NCBI GenBank assembly: GCA_965222855.1
Contig: CBDCUL010000009.1
Coordinates: 1 to 53,260 of the forward strand
From: JABABV01 sp965222855
GTDB taxonomy: Bacteria > Bacillota_I > Bacilli_A > Mycoplasmatales > JABABV01
Reading direction: 5' to 3'
Length of the DNA: 53,260 bases
The notes under the pieces are model-generated. The model saw only the letters and a list, made by a program, of their open reading frames with translations. It was not told the origin of the DNA and made no database searches. Positions 33,395 through 44,872 of the stretch are shown here, one piece after another. The position numbers were made by a program, and so were the translations under genes. Every line of letters starts with the position of its first letter. Positions within the stretch are counted from its first letter, which is position 1.

Positions 33395-33428
33395 CTTATT
33401 TTATCAAGATATTTATCTATTAAATAAC

Positions 33429-33469
33429 AAACAAAAAAGACACTATTAAACTAGTGTCTTTTTTGTTGT
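33429..33469. terminator. bidirectional terminator
   Basis: AACAAAAAAGACACTA / TAGTGTCTTTTTTGTT stem shared by the lipoprotein and the opposing small membrane gene. Confidence 0.85.
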
Positions 33470-33524
33470 TCTATTATATATGATTACATGTAAAGTAATT
33501 ATTCGTTTTAGTTATTGCTAAAAT

Positions 33525-33866
33525 TTATATTCTTTTTTGATTATGTTGGTCTTTTTTATAACATTTAGTTGCTAAAACTAATGACAAGACCCCTAGAGTT
33601 AAAACCATTAACAATGGTAAGAAATGATAAAATGAATCACGATATTTGAACATACTTTGCATTTCAGCTTTCAAAGTATAAAATAAATGAATATTAAGCA
33701 TTATTGCTAAAGCGCCTCAAGTTCCTAGAAAAGATCATCATATTGCTAAACTTTGATGTTGACCACTAGCATAACCAACTGCTAAAGCAATAATTGGACC
33801 TAGCACATTTAAGTCCATTCCAATCGCAAATCAACAAAATAAAATTAAACTTTTTTTATGTTTCAT
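33525..33866 (-). CDS. small three-helix membrane protein, copy 4
   Basis: A 113-residue protein starting MKHKKSLILFCW with TGA as Trp, after GGGAG. Its C-terminal helix FLPLLMVLTLGVLSLVLATK matches the family at 35, 1165 and 18190. It lies tail-to-tail with a lipoprotein gene. Function unknown. Confidence 0.65.
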
Positions 33867-34108
33867 TATTATACTCTCCCATATGTAATATTTGCTATTT
33901 ATATAATATAGGCTATATCTTTATTATATTATATATATAGCTAATCAACTATAAATATAAGAGATTTCTTAGATTTATAGTAATAATTTAATTTATTAAA
34001 ATAGTGATGAATAATGACTTAATTTTTAATTATATATATAAGTAAACTCTTAAGTTATTAGAACTATCAAAAATTATTATTGATAATATAAATTAAAATT
34101 TTAAATAG

Positions 34109-34145
34109 TAAAAAATAGTTACTAATTAAAATAACTATTTTTTAT
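34109..34145 (-). terminator. intrinsic terminator of Panacea operon 2
   Basis: AAAAAATAGTTA / TAACTATTTTTT hairpin immediately downstream of the partner gene ending 34152. Confidence 0.6.
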
Positions 34146-34151
34146 TTGTGA

Positions 34152-34649
34152 TTAATTTTTGGTTTTGGAATTTTTAATAATTAATTTTGGAATTTTTTTA
34201 AAGATAGTTCAATGAATTAATATCATGGATGCTACAAATATAATTGGAATTGATATTATAAATGCATAAGCAGAAGCGTTGTATTGAAAACTCTTATTAT
34301 CTGATCATGTAAAAATTGATTTAACTCATATTATATGTCATAGTACACCAATAAATAGAGTAATAAAAGCAAAAATAAAACCAATTATATTTTTTGTTGA
34401 TTTAATTTCCTTATTTATCTCTTGATTTAAATGTTCTGATTTTTCATATTTTTCTTTAATTTCATTCATTTCTAATTTTAATTCAATAATTAATAATTCA
34501 AATCTTTTTATTTCACTAACAGAAGTTTCGACTTGTCGATCTGTTTCTAAACTAACATCATCATTAGCGTTTTGATTGACATTATCTTCTAAATTAGTGG
34601 GGACTTTAGTTATTCTACTAAGAATATTTTTAAGTTTTTTATCACTCAT
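34152..34649 (-). CDS. coiled-coil two-helix membrane partner of Panacea gene 2 (putative toxin)
   Basis: A 165-residue protein with TGA as Trp. Residues 25-85 are charged and form a coiled coil (SEIKRFELLIIELKLEMNEI). Two helices follow: IIGFIFAFITLFIGVLW and AYAFIISIPIIFVASMIL. Its ATG overlaps the end of the Panacea gene by 11 nt (ATGAGTGATAA), so the two are translated together. Several Panacea partners described elsewhere act on membranes, which fits a membrane-targeting toxin. This is inference from context; the protein family is not recognised. Confidence 0.65.
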
Positions 34650-35202
34650 AATGTAGTTTTCCTATTTCTTTATAATATGTAGCCATTTCATCAAACGGGA
34701 TTACTTTACCATCTTTAAAAATATCATATATTTCATTTCATATTCCTCGATGAGATTTTTTAGATAAATCTAAGCCACTAAAGTTATAACAAGCAAGACA
34801 ACTATCAATAATTGCTTGGAGTTGTTGTTGATCGATAATAATTCGTTTTTTTACAAAAGTTTCATTAATTGCATTTAAAGTATCAGTATCTGTAAAATCA
34901 TTAATTTTAGGATAATCATTTTTATATTTCATAAAAATTTCTTTTAATACTGGTCCATATTTATATGCTAAAAATTCACCATCAATTAATGATTTTTGAG
35001 TTTCATTAAAATAACGGATATACGATGTTCACATTACTTTTTGTAATTTCACATGTCCCATCCCATATCGGCAAGGACCTTCTTGTTGTTTAATGTAGTC
35101 AAAAACATTAATAATTATTGCTGATAATTGAAGAGGGTCTAGCGATTTAGAATTATTATCAATTAATGTTAGTAATGTTAGTAATTTATTATTGTCATTC
35201 AT
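34639..35202 (-). CDS. Panacea (DUF4065) antitoxin-like protein 2
   Basis: A 187-residue cytoplasmic protein with TGA as Trp, started after AAGGAGG. Domain landmarks are HVKLQKVMWTSYIRYF and FLAYKYGPVLKEIFMKY; the C-terminal half has SGLDLSKKSHRGIWNEIYDI, shared with protein 3. DUF4065/Panacea proteins are antitoxins with interchangeable toxins. Here the partner is the membrane protein at 34152-34649. It is about 60% identical to the orphan at 35355, so one arose from the other. Confidence 0.8.
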
Positions 35203-35354
35203 ATTTAATTAATTCCTCCTTATACTATTATTATAAATTAATTTGTATAAGACTAACTTTTTTTAATTATGCATTAAATTATAGCATAAAAGTAGTTTTA
35301 TTAAAGCGTTTAATTAATACGATATAACCTTGTTCTAAAATCTATTTCAATAAT

Positions 35355-35921
35355 TTATCATTCATAAGTTAGATGAGCTATTTTAGTATAATATATAACA
35401 ACTTTTTCAAATGGTATCAATTTAGCATCTTTAAAGACACTATGTATTTCTGCTCAAATACCTTTATGAGATTTTATAGACAAATCCAAACCACTAAAAT
35501 CATAGCAATCAATACAACTTTTAATAATTATGTTAAGTTGTATTTGATTGATAGAAATTCCTTTAGAGGGATTTTTTTTATTGATTTTCACTATCGTATC
35601 AATATTTGTAAAATCATTAATTTTGGGATAGTCTTGTTTATATTGTGTATAAATTTCTTTTAATATAGGACCATATTTACATGCTAAAAATTCACTATTA
35701 ACTAATGATTTTCGAGTTTTATGAAAATATCTAATATACGATGTTCACATTATTTTTTGTAATTTAACATAGCCCAATCCATAATGACAATCACCATTAT
35801 CTACTCTAATGTAATCAAAAATATTGATGATCATTGCTGATAAATGAAGTGGAGTTAGAGATTTATTTTGATCAGTTATTAGTTCGATAATATTATCTTG
35901 TGATTCTGATTTTACAACCAT
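35355..35921 (-). CDS. Panacea (DUF4065) antitoxin-like protein 3, partner lost
   Basis: A 188-residue protein with TGA as Trp, after AAGGAGG, with YVKLQKIMWTSYIRYF and FLACKYGPILKEIYTQY. Its stop region (TTATGAATGATAA) still contains an overlapping ATG 11 nt before the end. That frame gives only MNDKLLK and then stops, so a downstream partner was deleted and its first codons remain. The promoter carries a 36-nt palindrome at the -35 box. Retention without a toxin may protect against related toxins. Confidence 0.78.
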
Positions 35922-35985
35922 GTTATTAAAAGCCTCCTTATAATTATATTTTTATAATATAAGATAATCTTTTTCACTTAATAAA

Positions 35986-36046
35986 AATATATAGCATTTC
36001 ATTCGTTTTGTCAATTATATTACTTTTATAAAAGTAATATAATTGA
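35986..36046 (-). promoter_or_regulatory. promoter with 36-nt palindrome, Panacea gene 3
   Basis: TTGACA (plus 36009-36014), 17-nt spacer and TATATT (35986-35991) on the minus strand. A perfect palindrome at 36011-36046 (arms TCAATTATATTACTTTTA) overlaps the -35 box. It lies between the divergent Panacea genes 3 and 4 and could control both. Confidence 0.55.
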
Positions 36047-36169
36047 TAATGAATTAAAAATAAATAGTTATTTATTTAATTAAATATGATAATATATTAA
36101 TAAGTGAACAAATTTTAAAAATAAATATCTTTTAAAATTTAAATATAAGGATCTGTCAGGAGATGTTTG

Positions 36170-36643
36170 ATGAAAAATATCATACCAAATAAATCTTTAG
36201 AACTAGCTAAATTAATTATTTTAATTAGAATTATTATAAATCATAAAGATAATATTAATAATCATTTAACCCATATACATTTACAAAAAATTATGTGATT
36301 TTGTTATATCGAAAATTTTAAATCAGGGAATAAAAAAGCTTTAGTAGATGAAGAATTTCAAGCTTGAGGCTATGGACCGGTTTTAGTTTCTGTTTATGAA
36401 GAATATAGAGAATATGGCAATAAAAATATTGATGATTTTTTTACTTATGATCAAGTTCAAAAATGGGATATCGATGTTAGTGATGCAGATTTTAATTTAA
36501 TACTCAAAGTATTTGATGATTTAGATTACAAACCTGCAAAATATCTTATTAAAAAATCACATGATGAGTTTTGACGTAAGTATAATCGACAAAACACAGC
36601 AGTGATGCCATTAGAGAAAGTTATTTCTTTTTATGGTAAATAA
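36170..36643 (+). CDS. Panacea (DUF4065) antitoxin-like protein 4
   Basis: A 157-residue protein with TGA as Trp. The ATG at 36170 is chosen because AGGAG sits 7 nt upstream; the ATG at 36163 opens a 9-codon frame. Landmarks are HIHLQKIMWFCYIENF and FQAWGYGPVLVSVYEEY. It overlaps the next gene by 11 nt (ATGGTAAATAA). It is only distantly related to Panacea 2 and 3, so it was acquired separately. Antitoxin to the HEPN-like protein downstream is the likely role. Confidence 0.8.
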
Positions 36644-37356
36644 AAAAATAACTAATAAAGAGTTATCTAATTTTAGAAAACCCAGCATTAACTACAAACC
36701 AAATGTTAAGAAAGATTCTTATATTAAGGATAATTCAAGAGATATTTTTAATGATAATGAATCTAGTGTTTACGCAGATAATTATAATGATAAAAATATT
36801 ATTTTAGATTTATCAAAATTACTAAAAACTTGCTTTAAAATAGGCCAAGTTTTTAGTTTGTTAATTATTGGTAAAACTAATAATAAAAAATTTTTAAAAC
36901 AGAAAAAACTTAATAAAAATCAACATAATAGTCATCTTATTATATTTAATAATAAAGTTCACACATTAGTTAAATATTGTAAAGAATTACAAAATAATGA
37001 TTTACGACATTTACAAGATTTTCTACTTAAAGTTAATGATCTATTAAGTATATTAACAAAATTAGAAAAAGATTTATTATTTGAAAATAGTGACATTGCT
37101 AATAATGTTAAAAACAACCCAATAATTATTGAAAATATTTTTACTTATTTTAAAGAAATTAGAAATATCATTACGCATTCTCATAATTATAATATTACCG
37201 AAATTAAAAATACAAAACATTCAAAAAATATTATTCAAATTCATTTTAAGTTTACTGGTTATACTTTAGAATTCATTAAAAATATTAACGATAATATTGA
37301 AACCGGAATTTGTCATTTACAATCTGTATTATCATATTTATTTGATGAATTAATTA

Positions 37357-38404
<1,048 letters not shown>

Positions 38405-38787
38405 TGTTAATAATGTTCATACCTTTTGAATTTGCTACGCGTGCATGCTACGATCCTATCCCGACATCTACTACATAACAATAGACGATCTCTGCGTACC
38501 TTGCTCATACACCTGAGTGCTCGTGTATAAACAATTTGAACATCAACCAAATCCATATTTGATAACTGAGAGAATTTAGTCTTTTCGTGGTTAGAACTAA
38601 TTATATTATTTAATTGTTCACGGGACCTGGCGCATGGAAACTAGTTCCACAACTTGTTTATTCAAACCACCAAAACAGCCATACATTTCTGTTACATTCA
38701 TGTCAGACCAAACTATTCCAAGTTTTGAATTGAATTACTAATTAAAAAATGGCACCCAATTATCGTTACTAGTTTTATTAGAGACTC

Positions 38788-39072
38788 TTGCAATTGATCA
38801 ACTAAAAGTCATTGCAACTGATCAACTCGGTAAGGTTTGCAATTGATCAACTAAAATTATTTGCAATTGATCAACTAAAAGTCATTGCAACTGATCAACT
38901 CGGTAAGGTTTGCAATTGATCAACTAAAATTATTTGCAATTGATCAACTAAAAGTCATTGCAACTGATCAACTCGGTAAGGTTTGCAATTGATCAACTAA
39001 AATTATTTGCAATTGATCAACTCTGAACGTTTGCAACTGATCAACTCGGTAAGGTTTGCAATTGATCAACAC
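38788..39072. repeat. higher-order tandem repeat, 24-nt unit in 73-nt period
   Basis: The core TTGCAAYTGATCAACT recurs about twelve times. Three variants (tails AAAAGTCA, CGGTAAGGT, AAAATTAT) alternate in fixed order, giving a 73-nt higher-order period that repeats three to four times. The core contains the palindromes TTGCAA and TGATCA. Minisatellite-like; no gene around it. Confidence 0.85.
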
Positions 39073-39368
39073 CATACCCTTTTAATTTGCAACTATAAAC
39101 AAGTGCCTGCGTGAGATTATCTGTTGGATTTTCAGTTAATCCCATTTATCTATCTTTTATAAACTAATATGGAAATTAGTCCATATTAATCTGAAAATAT
39201 CAACTAAGAATATCTAGTGATTAATTATTGAATACTCAAGTTTTAAATAAATATTTATGCAGAATATATAACTATTTGTTAATAATGAAATGAAAAGAAA
39301 GCTGAAAAGAATGAAAGAATAGAATGAGTGAGTAAATGAAAGAAGAATAAAACAAGACATTGCTGCTA

Positions 39369-39572
39369 TTAGATGAAGATTGGTACCCGATCTGTAATTG
39401 TGGAGCGACATATGGGACATAAATTGCCAACTTGTTCACTGCAATCTTGACAGCATCTAGCGTGTCTACATGGATAGAAGAGTACTGTGGATTCTCTTAC
39501 CCGTAAACACACGCAACATAAAGGCTGATTATTTAACTGTTCACTTATTATCGCTCCCTGAAGAGGTGTCAT
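39369..39572 (-). CDS. C3HC4 RING finger (fused to MULE element?)
   Basis: A 67-residue frame with CCVCLRVRESTVLFYPCRHA, then CCQDC and CPIC, the C3HC4 zinc ligands of IAP/MIB-type RING E3 ligases. Its ATG overlaps the stop of the MULE frame (ATGA). A single-base shift would fuse the two, so this is probably the C terminus of the transposase-like protein. Confidence 0.75.
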   Translation of the reverse strand: MTPLQGAIISEQLNNQPLCCVCLRVRESTVLFYPCRHARCCQDCSEQVGNLCPICRSTITDRVPIFI

Positions 39573-40826
39573 CTACTTGTTGGACTTGAATTATCCAGCT
39601 CAACTGTACTACCCAATGCAAACAAATATTGTTCCGGTGTGTATACTCCTTCTTCAAGTTTATGTTTACATTGACTTCTTAGTATATCATTATCTATTGA
39701 CTTCTTTTTGCGGGGGCGAGAAATCTCAATGCCATTATGTAAGCGTTCAACATCTAAATCTGTGTCAGTAATGATATCATTTAAAATCTGAATAAAATAC
39801 CAGATTCGAGGATGGCTTACAACAATTTCTGCCTTTAACTTGGCATGGTAAATTTCTGCTCCATTATTGGTAGTTTGGCTTGATGATTATAAATGGATAA
39901 TTCATTGGCCGGAGTCTTAATGATCCACTGTTTTCTCAGATATGTCTTTAATTTTCTGAATCTGTTATCGTCTTCCTGAACAATAAGGGAATGCGCATCA
40001 AGTAAGTCGAATGTTGTAGGTATCAACTCTTCAGGAAGGAATGGTAAGGACATAAAAGCTCTTGCTAATTGTTTGAATTCCTGATTATTATAGTAGAGAT
40101 TCACTAGACCTAGTTTTCCCAATTTTCGCCAGACATTTTGTGCGTAATGAAAATAACAGCCATGAAGATGAATTCCCTGAAATATTTTCTTAAATGTATT
40201 TCTAGGTCCAATTTCCCAATCAGACATTCCATGAGTTGGTAACAACTGAGGCAAAAGCTCACGAATTTTTGTAAGTAGTGCAGTGTAGAGTGCTTCCTGT
40301 TTGCTTGTCAAAATGCAATGAATACACGGGAAGACATGTCGCCCGATTCTTGCAAATAACGTCCAGAGTTGATAAAACTGAATAGGTACGGTATAGAAAG
40401 TTCCATCAAATTGAATATCTTCGACTTCTGCAAGGACTTGAGAAAACTTATCCGAATAAAAGACTACTCCTATTTCTGAACCTACTGTTACCTCTCCTCT
40501 ATAATAGACTGCGTATTGTGTTGATTGTATTTGTTGACAAAACTCAGCTGCAGATCGTGGAATGGTGGGTTCAATTTCACGTCTTGCTCTATACATGGTC
40601 GTTTCTATATTTTTGTAGAGAATGAACTTGCAGCTGCTTCGTTTCGAATAGAATCCTTAAAAATCTTACTCAACCGCTCCCTTGAGGTTCTGGCTGTAGA
40701 TTTGCATTTAGCTTTAACTTCATATATATCTGTATGATATTCTGTTATTGGGTGATTATGGGAATGCTTAGGTTCAATTACGTTGGAAATTGCGTTTAAC
40801 TTAGCTGTTCCCTTACATCGACTCAA
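39569..40826 (-). pseudogene. FLYWCH-MULE transposase, frameshifted
   Basis: Three frames make one protein. 40826-40605 has the C-terminal half of a FLYWCH finger (SRCKGTAKLNA ... HSHNHP). 40596-39835 has the MULE core (VEDIQFDGTFYTVP with the first catalytic Asp, then LHGCYFHYAQNVWRKLG, the CxxH-W phrase). About 39870-39569 has the tail (TNNGAEIYHAKLKAEI; later EGVYTPEQYL). The first break could be a 23-nt GT-AG intron (40605-40627); the second (near 39,870) needs one extra A. MULE proteins move or descend from Mutator-like transposons. No terminal inverted repeats were found. Confidence 0.75.
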
Positions 40827-41099
40827 ATTGCGATAAAGAACACCTTAAAAAAGTTATATCGTTACATGTTTTTATCTTTGAGTATTTAAAACCATCTGAG
40901 GTCGTGTAAATGCAACCTCGTTTACATTTGTAGTTGTTGCACGAATATTCCATGAAATATGTGAGAGAATAATTCAGTGTACAGTATTAAGAATTAGTTG
41001 TCTTTACGTAAATACGTATATATATATATAACGGTCGATGTTATGAGCTGTCACATTTATGAAACTATAGGAACTTTAGTCAAACAATCCACTTTTATA

Positions 41100-41650
41100 T
41101 GTTCCTGTTTCGCGGTCCACTCGAACTGCAGACTCAAACACCTTACCGTCCTGAGAAAGTATGTTCAATTCTGATCATGCTAGAGGTAAGTATGCTTGGA
41201 TTTTCGGAGTTCCCGTACAAATCGTTGTAACTTGCATTCCCGTTGTCCTCGGTATCTTAGTTACGATTCCTGCAGCCTCGTCAGAAATCTCGTAGTACTT
41301 CCATGCGTGTAGATTTCAAGAATTGTACATGCAATGAAGGTCCTTGTGACTATTGCCATCAGCTGATTTATGGTAGCTGCATAGCCGCTCCTTGTTGCCA
41401 GGGGTCAAGCCGATTTCTGTATAGATGTACAAGGCTTTTCTCTATTTTTCTTTTTTGAAAGCCATACGTATGTAACTATGTCCCCAACTTTCTGCAGCGT
41501 CATCCTGAATTCGAACTAAGTCATCTGTAGAAACGAATATACGTACAAAATCATAGCCCATTCTCGCTCATTAACTGCAGATCCTTCTCGCATCTGAACT
41601 TCTGAACTCCGTACTCTTAAGACATCGATTTATTCCTTGAAAAAGGGAGA
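41100..41650 (-). pseudogene. decayed coding fragments
   Basis: Two stretches read as protein: MGYDFVRIFVSTDDLVRIQD (near 41,560) and WKYYEISDEAAGIVTKIPRT (near 41,290), the second continuing through an in-frame TGA to FESAVRVDRETGTYKSGLFD. They look like one eaten-away gene. Family not recognised. The rest of 40,830-42,160 holds no gene I can support. Confidence 0.3.
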
Positions 41651-41887
41651 AAGCACCACCCGAGACTATACTGTAGTTTTAATTTCATATTAATTGGTAG
41701 CATAACAGCTGAAATAATTGGCTTGAAATTGTGCAATTCTATAATTCGCAGCTAACTTCACACTCGTGGGTGTGATAGCCTCAAGGGTCCGCAGGCAGTG
41801 GAGGAATTGTTATAACAGGTTTAAAACTGAAATTGTTGCAAATCGCTACTAGATCGCTACTTTGTATAAATTCTCGGTTAATTGGGG

Positions 41888-41943
41888 ACTCAGCTTAATT
41901 GGGACAAGAGATCTGAAACAAACCTGTCCCAATTAAGCGGAGT
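41888..41943. repeat. inverted repeat resembling transposon ends
   Basis: ACTCAGCTTAATTGGGAC and its near-complement GTCCCAATTAAGCGGAGT lie 19 nt apart. CTCCGCTTAATTGGGA resembles pogo/Tigger-type termini, also seen at 45728-45750 and, weaker, near 53,160. A folded miniature element is likely. Confidence 0.5.
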
Positions 41944-42163
41944 AGACAGTATTTAGTGAATGATAATGAAAGGCAAATAGCATTAGCAGTTGTTTGAATC
42001 AAATTCCCTAAACATTGGTAAATTCAGAGTAAACACTTTAATATAATGAAATAAAAAAGGAATTAGAAAACGAACAACAATAAACAAATCACTGGGGGTG
42101 TTATTTATGTTGTGGTACTCTGTTGGGTTCTATAGGTTATAGGCTGTACTGAGATATGACAAT

Positions 42164-44514
42164 TCAGAGTCTCTGTAGACAGTTGTCCTCTTTCATATCA
42201 CAGACGGTAATGAATCCTGATCTTTCTACGAATATTCCAGTCGGTTGGATGATCTGTCCCAAACCAAATCCCTTTTCTGGAAATGTGTCCATCAATTGTC
42301 CTTCCATGTCAAATACCTTTATAGCATTGTCCCAAAAGTCTGTTATGGAAATTGTCCATTCTTTTTTGACAGGATTCCCAAACAGGTTAAAGTGATAAGC
42401 TCCCATTATCTTATCTTCTGTTAGTACGGACCTAAGGAGGTCTCCTTCTAATGAGAATTCCTGGAGAGGAGAGGGAGATCCTGTGAAGAGACAGAAAATG
42501 GAATGCCACGTAGCTTTCATATCCTGTAACCATGGATACCTGTTCTTCTTGTTGGTATGGTAGCGTATGGGACCCAGTGGATATTCTTGTTCTATTTGTA
42601 GAGTGTCTGTATCTATGTGAATGAGACTCGGTTTCAGAGTTCCAACAAATAAGTTATTACAATTATAAGCTGTACAGCAGATCTGTGGTATTTCAGTAGA
42701 AGTTTTGAATTGGATACCTTCAGTATATTTGTCACCCCAAGACAAACTAAATTGCACTAATTCATTGCTATAGCACGCGAATAGGGAAGCATCAAAGAAT
42801 GTTATAGAAACAGGAGTATCAGCTGTTGTATGATGATAAGATCCGATTGCCTCTAGATCGCTATCTCTGTAGTATGAAATTGAATGTCCGTATTTGTCTG
42901 CTACAAAACACAGTATTTTCAAATACAACGACAGAAGCTGGAGTTACTAGCTGTAACCCTTCAGTTGCTCCTCTATCTACTCCAGATGCAATAGGTATGT
43001 TCCTTTCTACTTTAGGTGGCTACGAGCATTGGTCTGTTAAAATAGTCTAAAGCAATCGATGGAATGTTAATTCTGTTGTTATAGAAATGTCGTATGCGTC
43101 TTAGAAGAGTATCGTATATTTCTTGCAACAATTCATCATCTTGATTTTTGTCGACCAGGTATTCCAGTGTCCTTCCATCTCTGTACAAGAATGCAAGTTC
43201 TGTGAATGCAAAGTTAACATCTTTTTCAATTTCTTCGAAATAAATTATCGCACCATTTCAGGTTCCATTCCATATCCAAAATAGCATTCCTAGTTATTAA
43301 TTCTTCAATTGCTATTGTTGACTCCCTTTTAATTCTGTTCATTCTTGAGTCATATTCCTGAAGAGTTAACCCACCGGGAAGTATGTCTCTATCGGACAGC
43401 TTAAGAGGTCTCATATCTTCCTCTATTCCAGGATGTACAAAGAATATGAATTCTCCTTTCATCAAATAGGTTAATTCCTCTCTCATGCAATGTGAGCCCC
43501 AAGGCTCCGGTATAGGGTATGTCCTCAATTTAAGGATTTCAGCTCTCAACTGTATAATTAGAGATTCGTATTTCTCTATCGTCTCTGTTACAATCTCTTC
43601 TGGGATTGGTAAAGGAAAGTTCTTTATTTTTTGTATTTTCTCCTGAGCAGTATTCCTCCACATGATTAGGTGTGGGAGTGAGTACAAATGAGGTTCTGCT
43701 AGAGTCTTCTCTATTAGGTCAATGCTATCTCTGACTTCTACATTCAGGAACTGATCGGTAACCTCTTTATCTAAGCGCTCTAGTTCTGTTTTGATTTTAA
43801 GGATTATGCCCTCTTTGTGGTAGGAATCAATAGTTTTATTTGACTTAAGTTCTTCCAGTTCCTTTTTCGCTGCAGATATTTGTCTCTCAAAAGTAGCTTC
43901 TTGACTTCTGTATATCGGAGCTCTCAATTTAGTTATATCTGCTATTATTGATAATTCGTAGTATTTCACAATATCTTTACAATGTTCAACGTTAGTTATA
44001 TGTTCCTTCTTTATTGAGGCGCGTATTTCTGGAGGCACATGTGAGAGGAACCGATCAATAACCTCTTTATCTAAGCGTTGGAGTTCTGCTTCGATTTGCG
44101 AATTAATTCTTGTTTGAAGAAGTAGTCAATAGTTTTATCTGACTTTACTTTTTCCAATTCCTCTCTCGCCGTGGATATTTGTCTCTCAAAACTAGATTCT
44201 TGGCTCTTGCATATTGGAGCGTTCAATTCTTTTAACTCATCTAGTAGTACATATAGTGAGTAATCAATTTTCACATTATTCTTAGCATGATGTATTCTAA
44301 TTAGATACTCGCGCTTTTTTGAATCAGGTTCCATTTCTTTCTTGATTTCTGACTCTAAATCAATGCAGAGATCCTTTATCCTAAAAATATTTTCATCTTT
44401 AAATTTAATTGATTCTATCTTTCTCAGTCTCATCCCATACCAACGAATCAGATTCTCTTCTCTAGCATCAGACATTGTTTCGGTACTTTGTTTTGATGCC
44501 ATTTTAATTCTCAA
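42164..44514 (-). pseudogene. coiled-coil plus NHL-type beta-propeller protein, with indels
   Basis: Successive frames form one protein of about 780 residues. 44514-43226 has two tandem copies of a coiled-coil unit (SQESSFERQISTAREELEKV and SQEATFERQISAAKKELEEL). Then FAFTELAFLYRDGRTLEYLV (about 43,200). 43,040-42,164 is a propeller with NHL-like blades (SITDFWDNAIKVFDMEGQLM; FGLGQIIQPTGIFVERSG). This is the coiled-coil/NHL half of a TRIM-NHL-like protein without visible RING or B-box. Breaks near 44,090, 43,250, 43,030 and 42,910 are all single-base indels. It may be intact in the real genome. Confidence 0.6.
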
Positions 44515-44872
44515 TTTTCAAATTCAAATTTACAAAGTTAATTAATATTATGACTACCTATTTATATGAATTTAATGAAATAACTACAACGCAATCAAAA
44601 TTAGTTTTCCGACTAATATTCTCTACTATCGTCATACTCTATTGAGTTATTGACCAGCATATTAAAACAGATTGAAATTATTTTAAATCAGTTCTGAAAT
44701 AATGCTTTATTAATTAATTCAGTTCTTCTAACAGAAAGTTCTCATAACAAGCATATTTGATGCAAGATTCGACTTGCTAAAAGGTTTTAATTAAATAATA
44801 GGGTATTTATTGACAAAATCACAGTTAACTTTCCTACTTAGCAACTAATTATAATATTATAGTTTAGTAATA

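Noticed and set aside
38788..39072. CRISPR-like array
   Set aside because: The spacers are not unique: three fixed variants repeat in order, the unit is 24 nt, it lies in eukaryotic DNA and there are no cas genes. It is a satellite-type tandem repeat.
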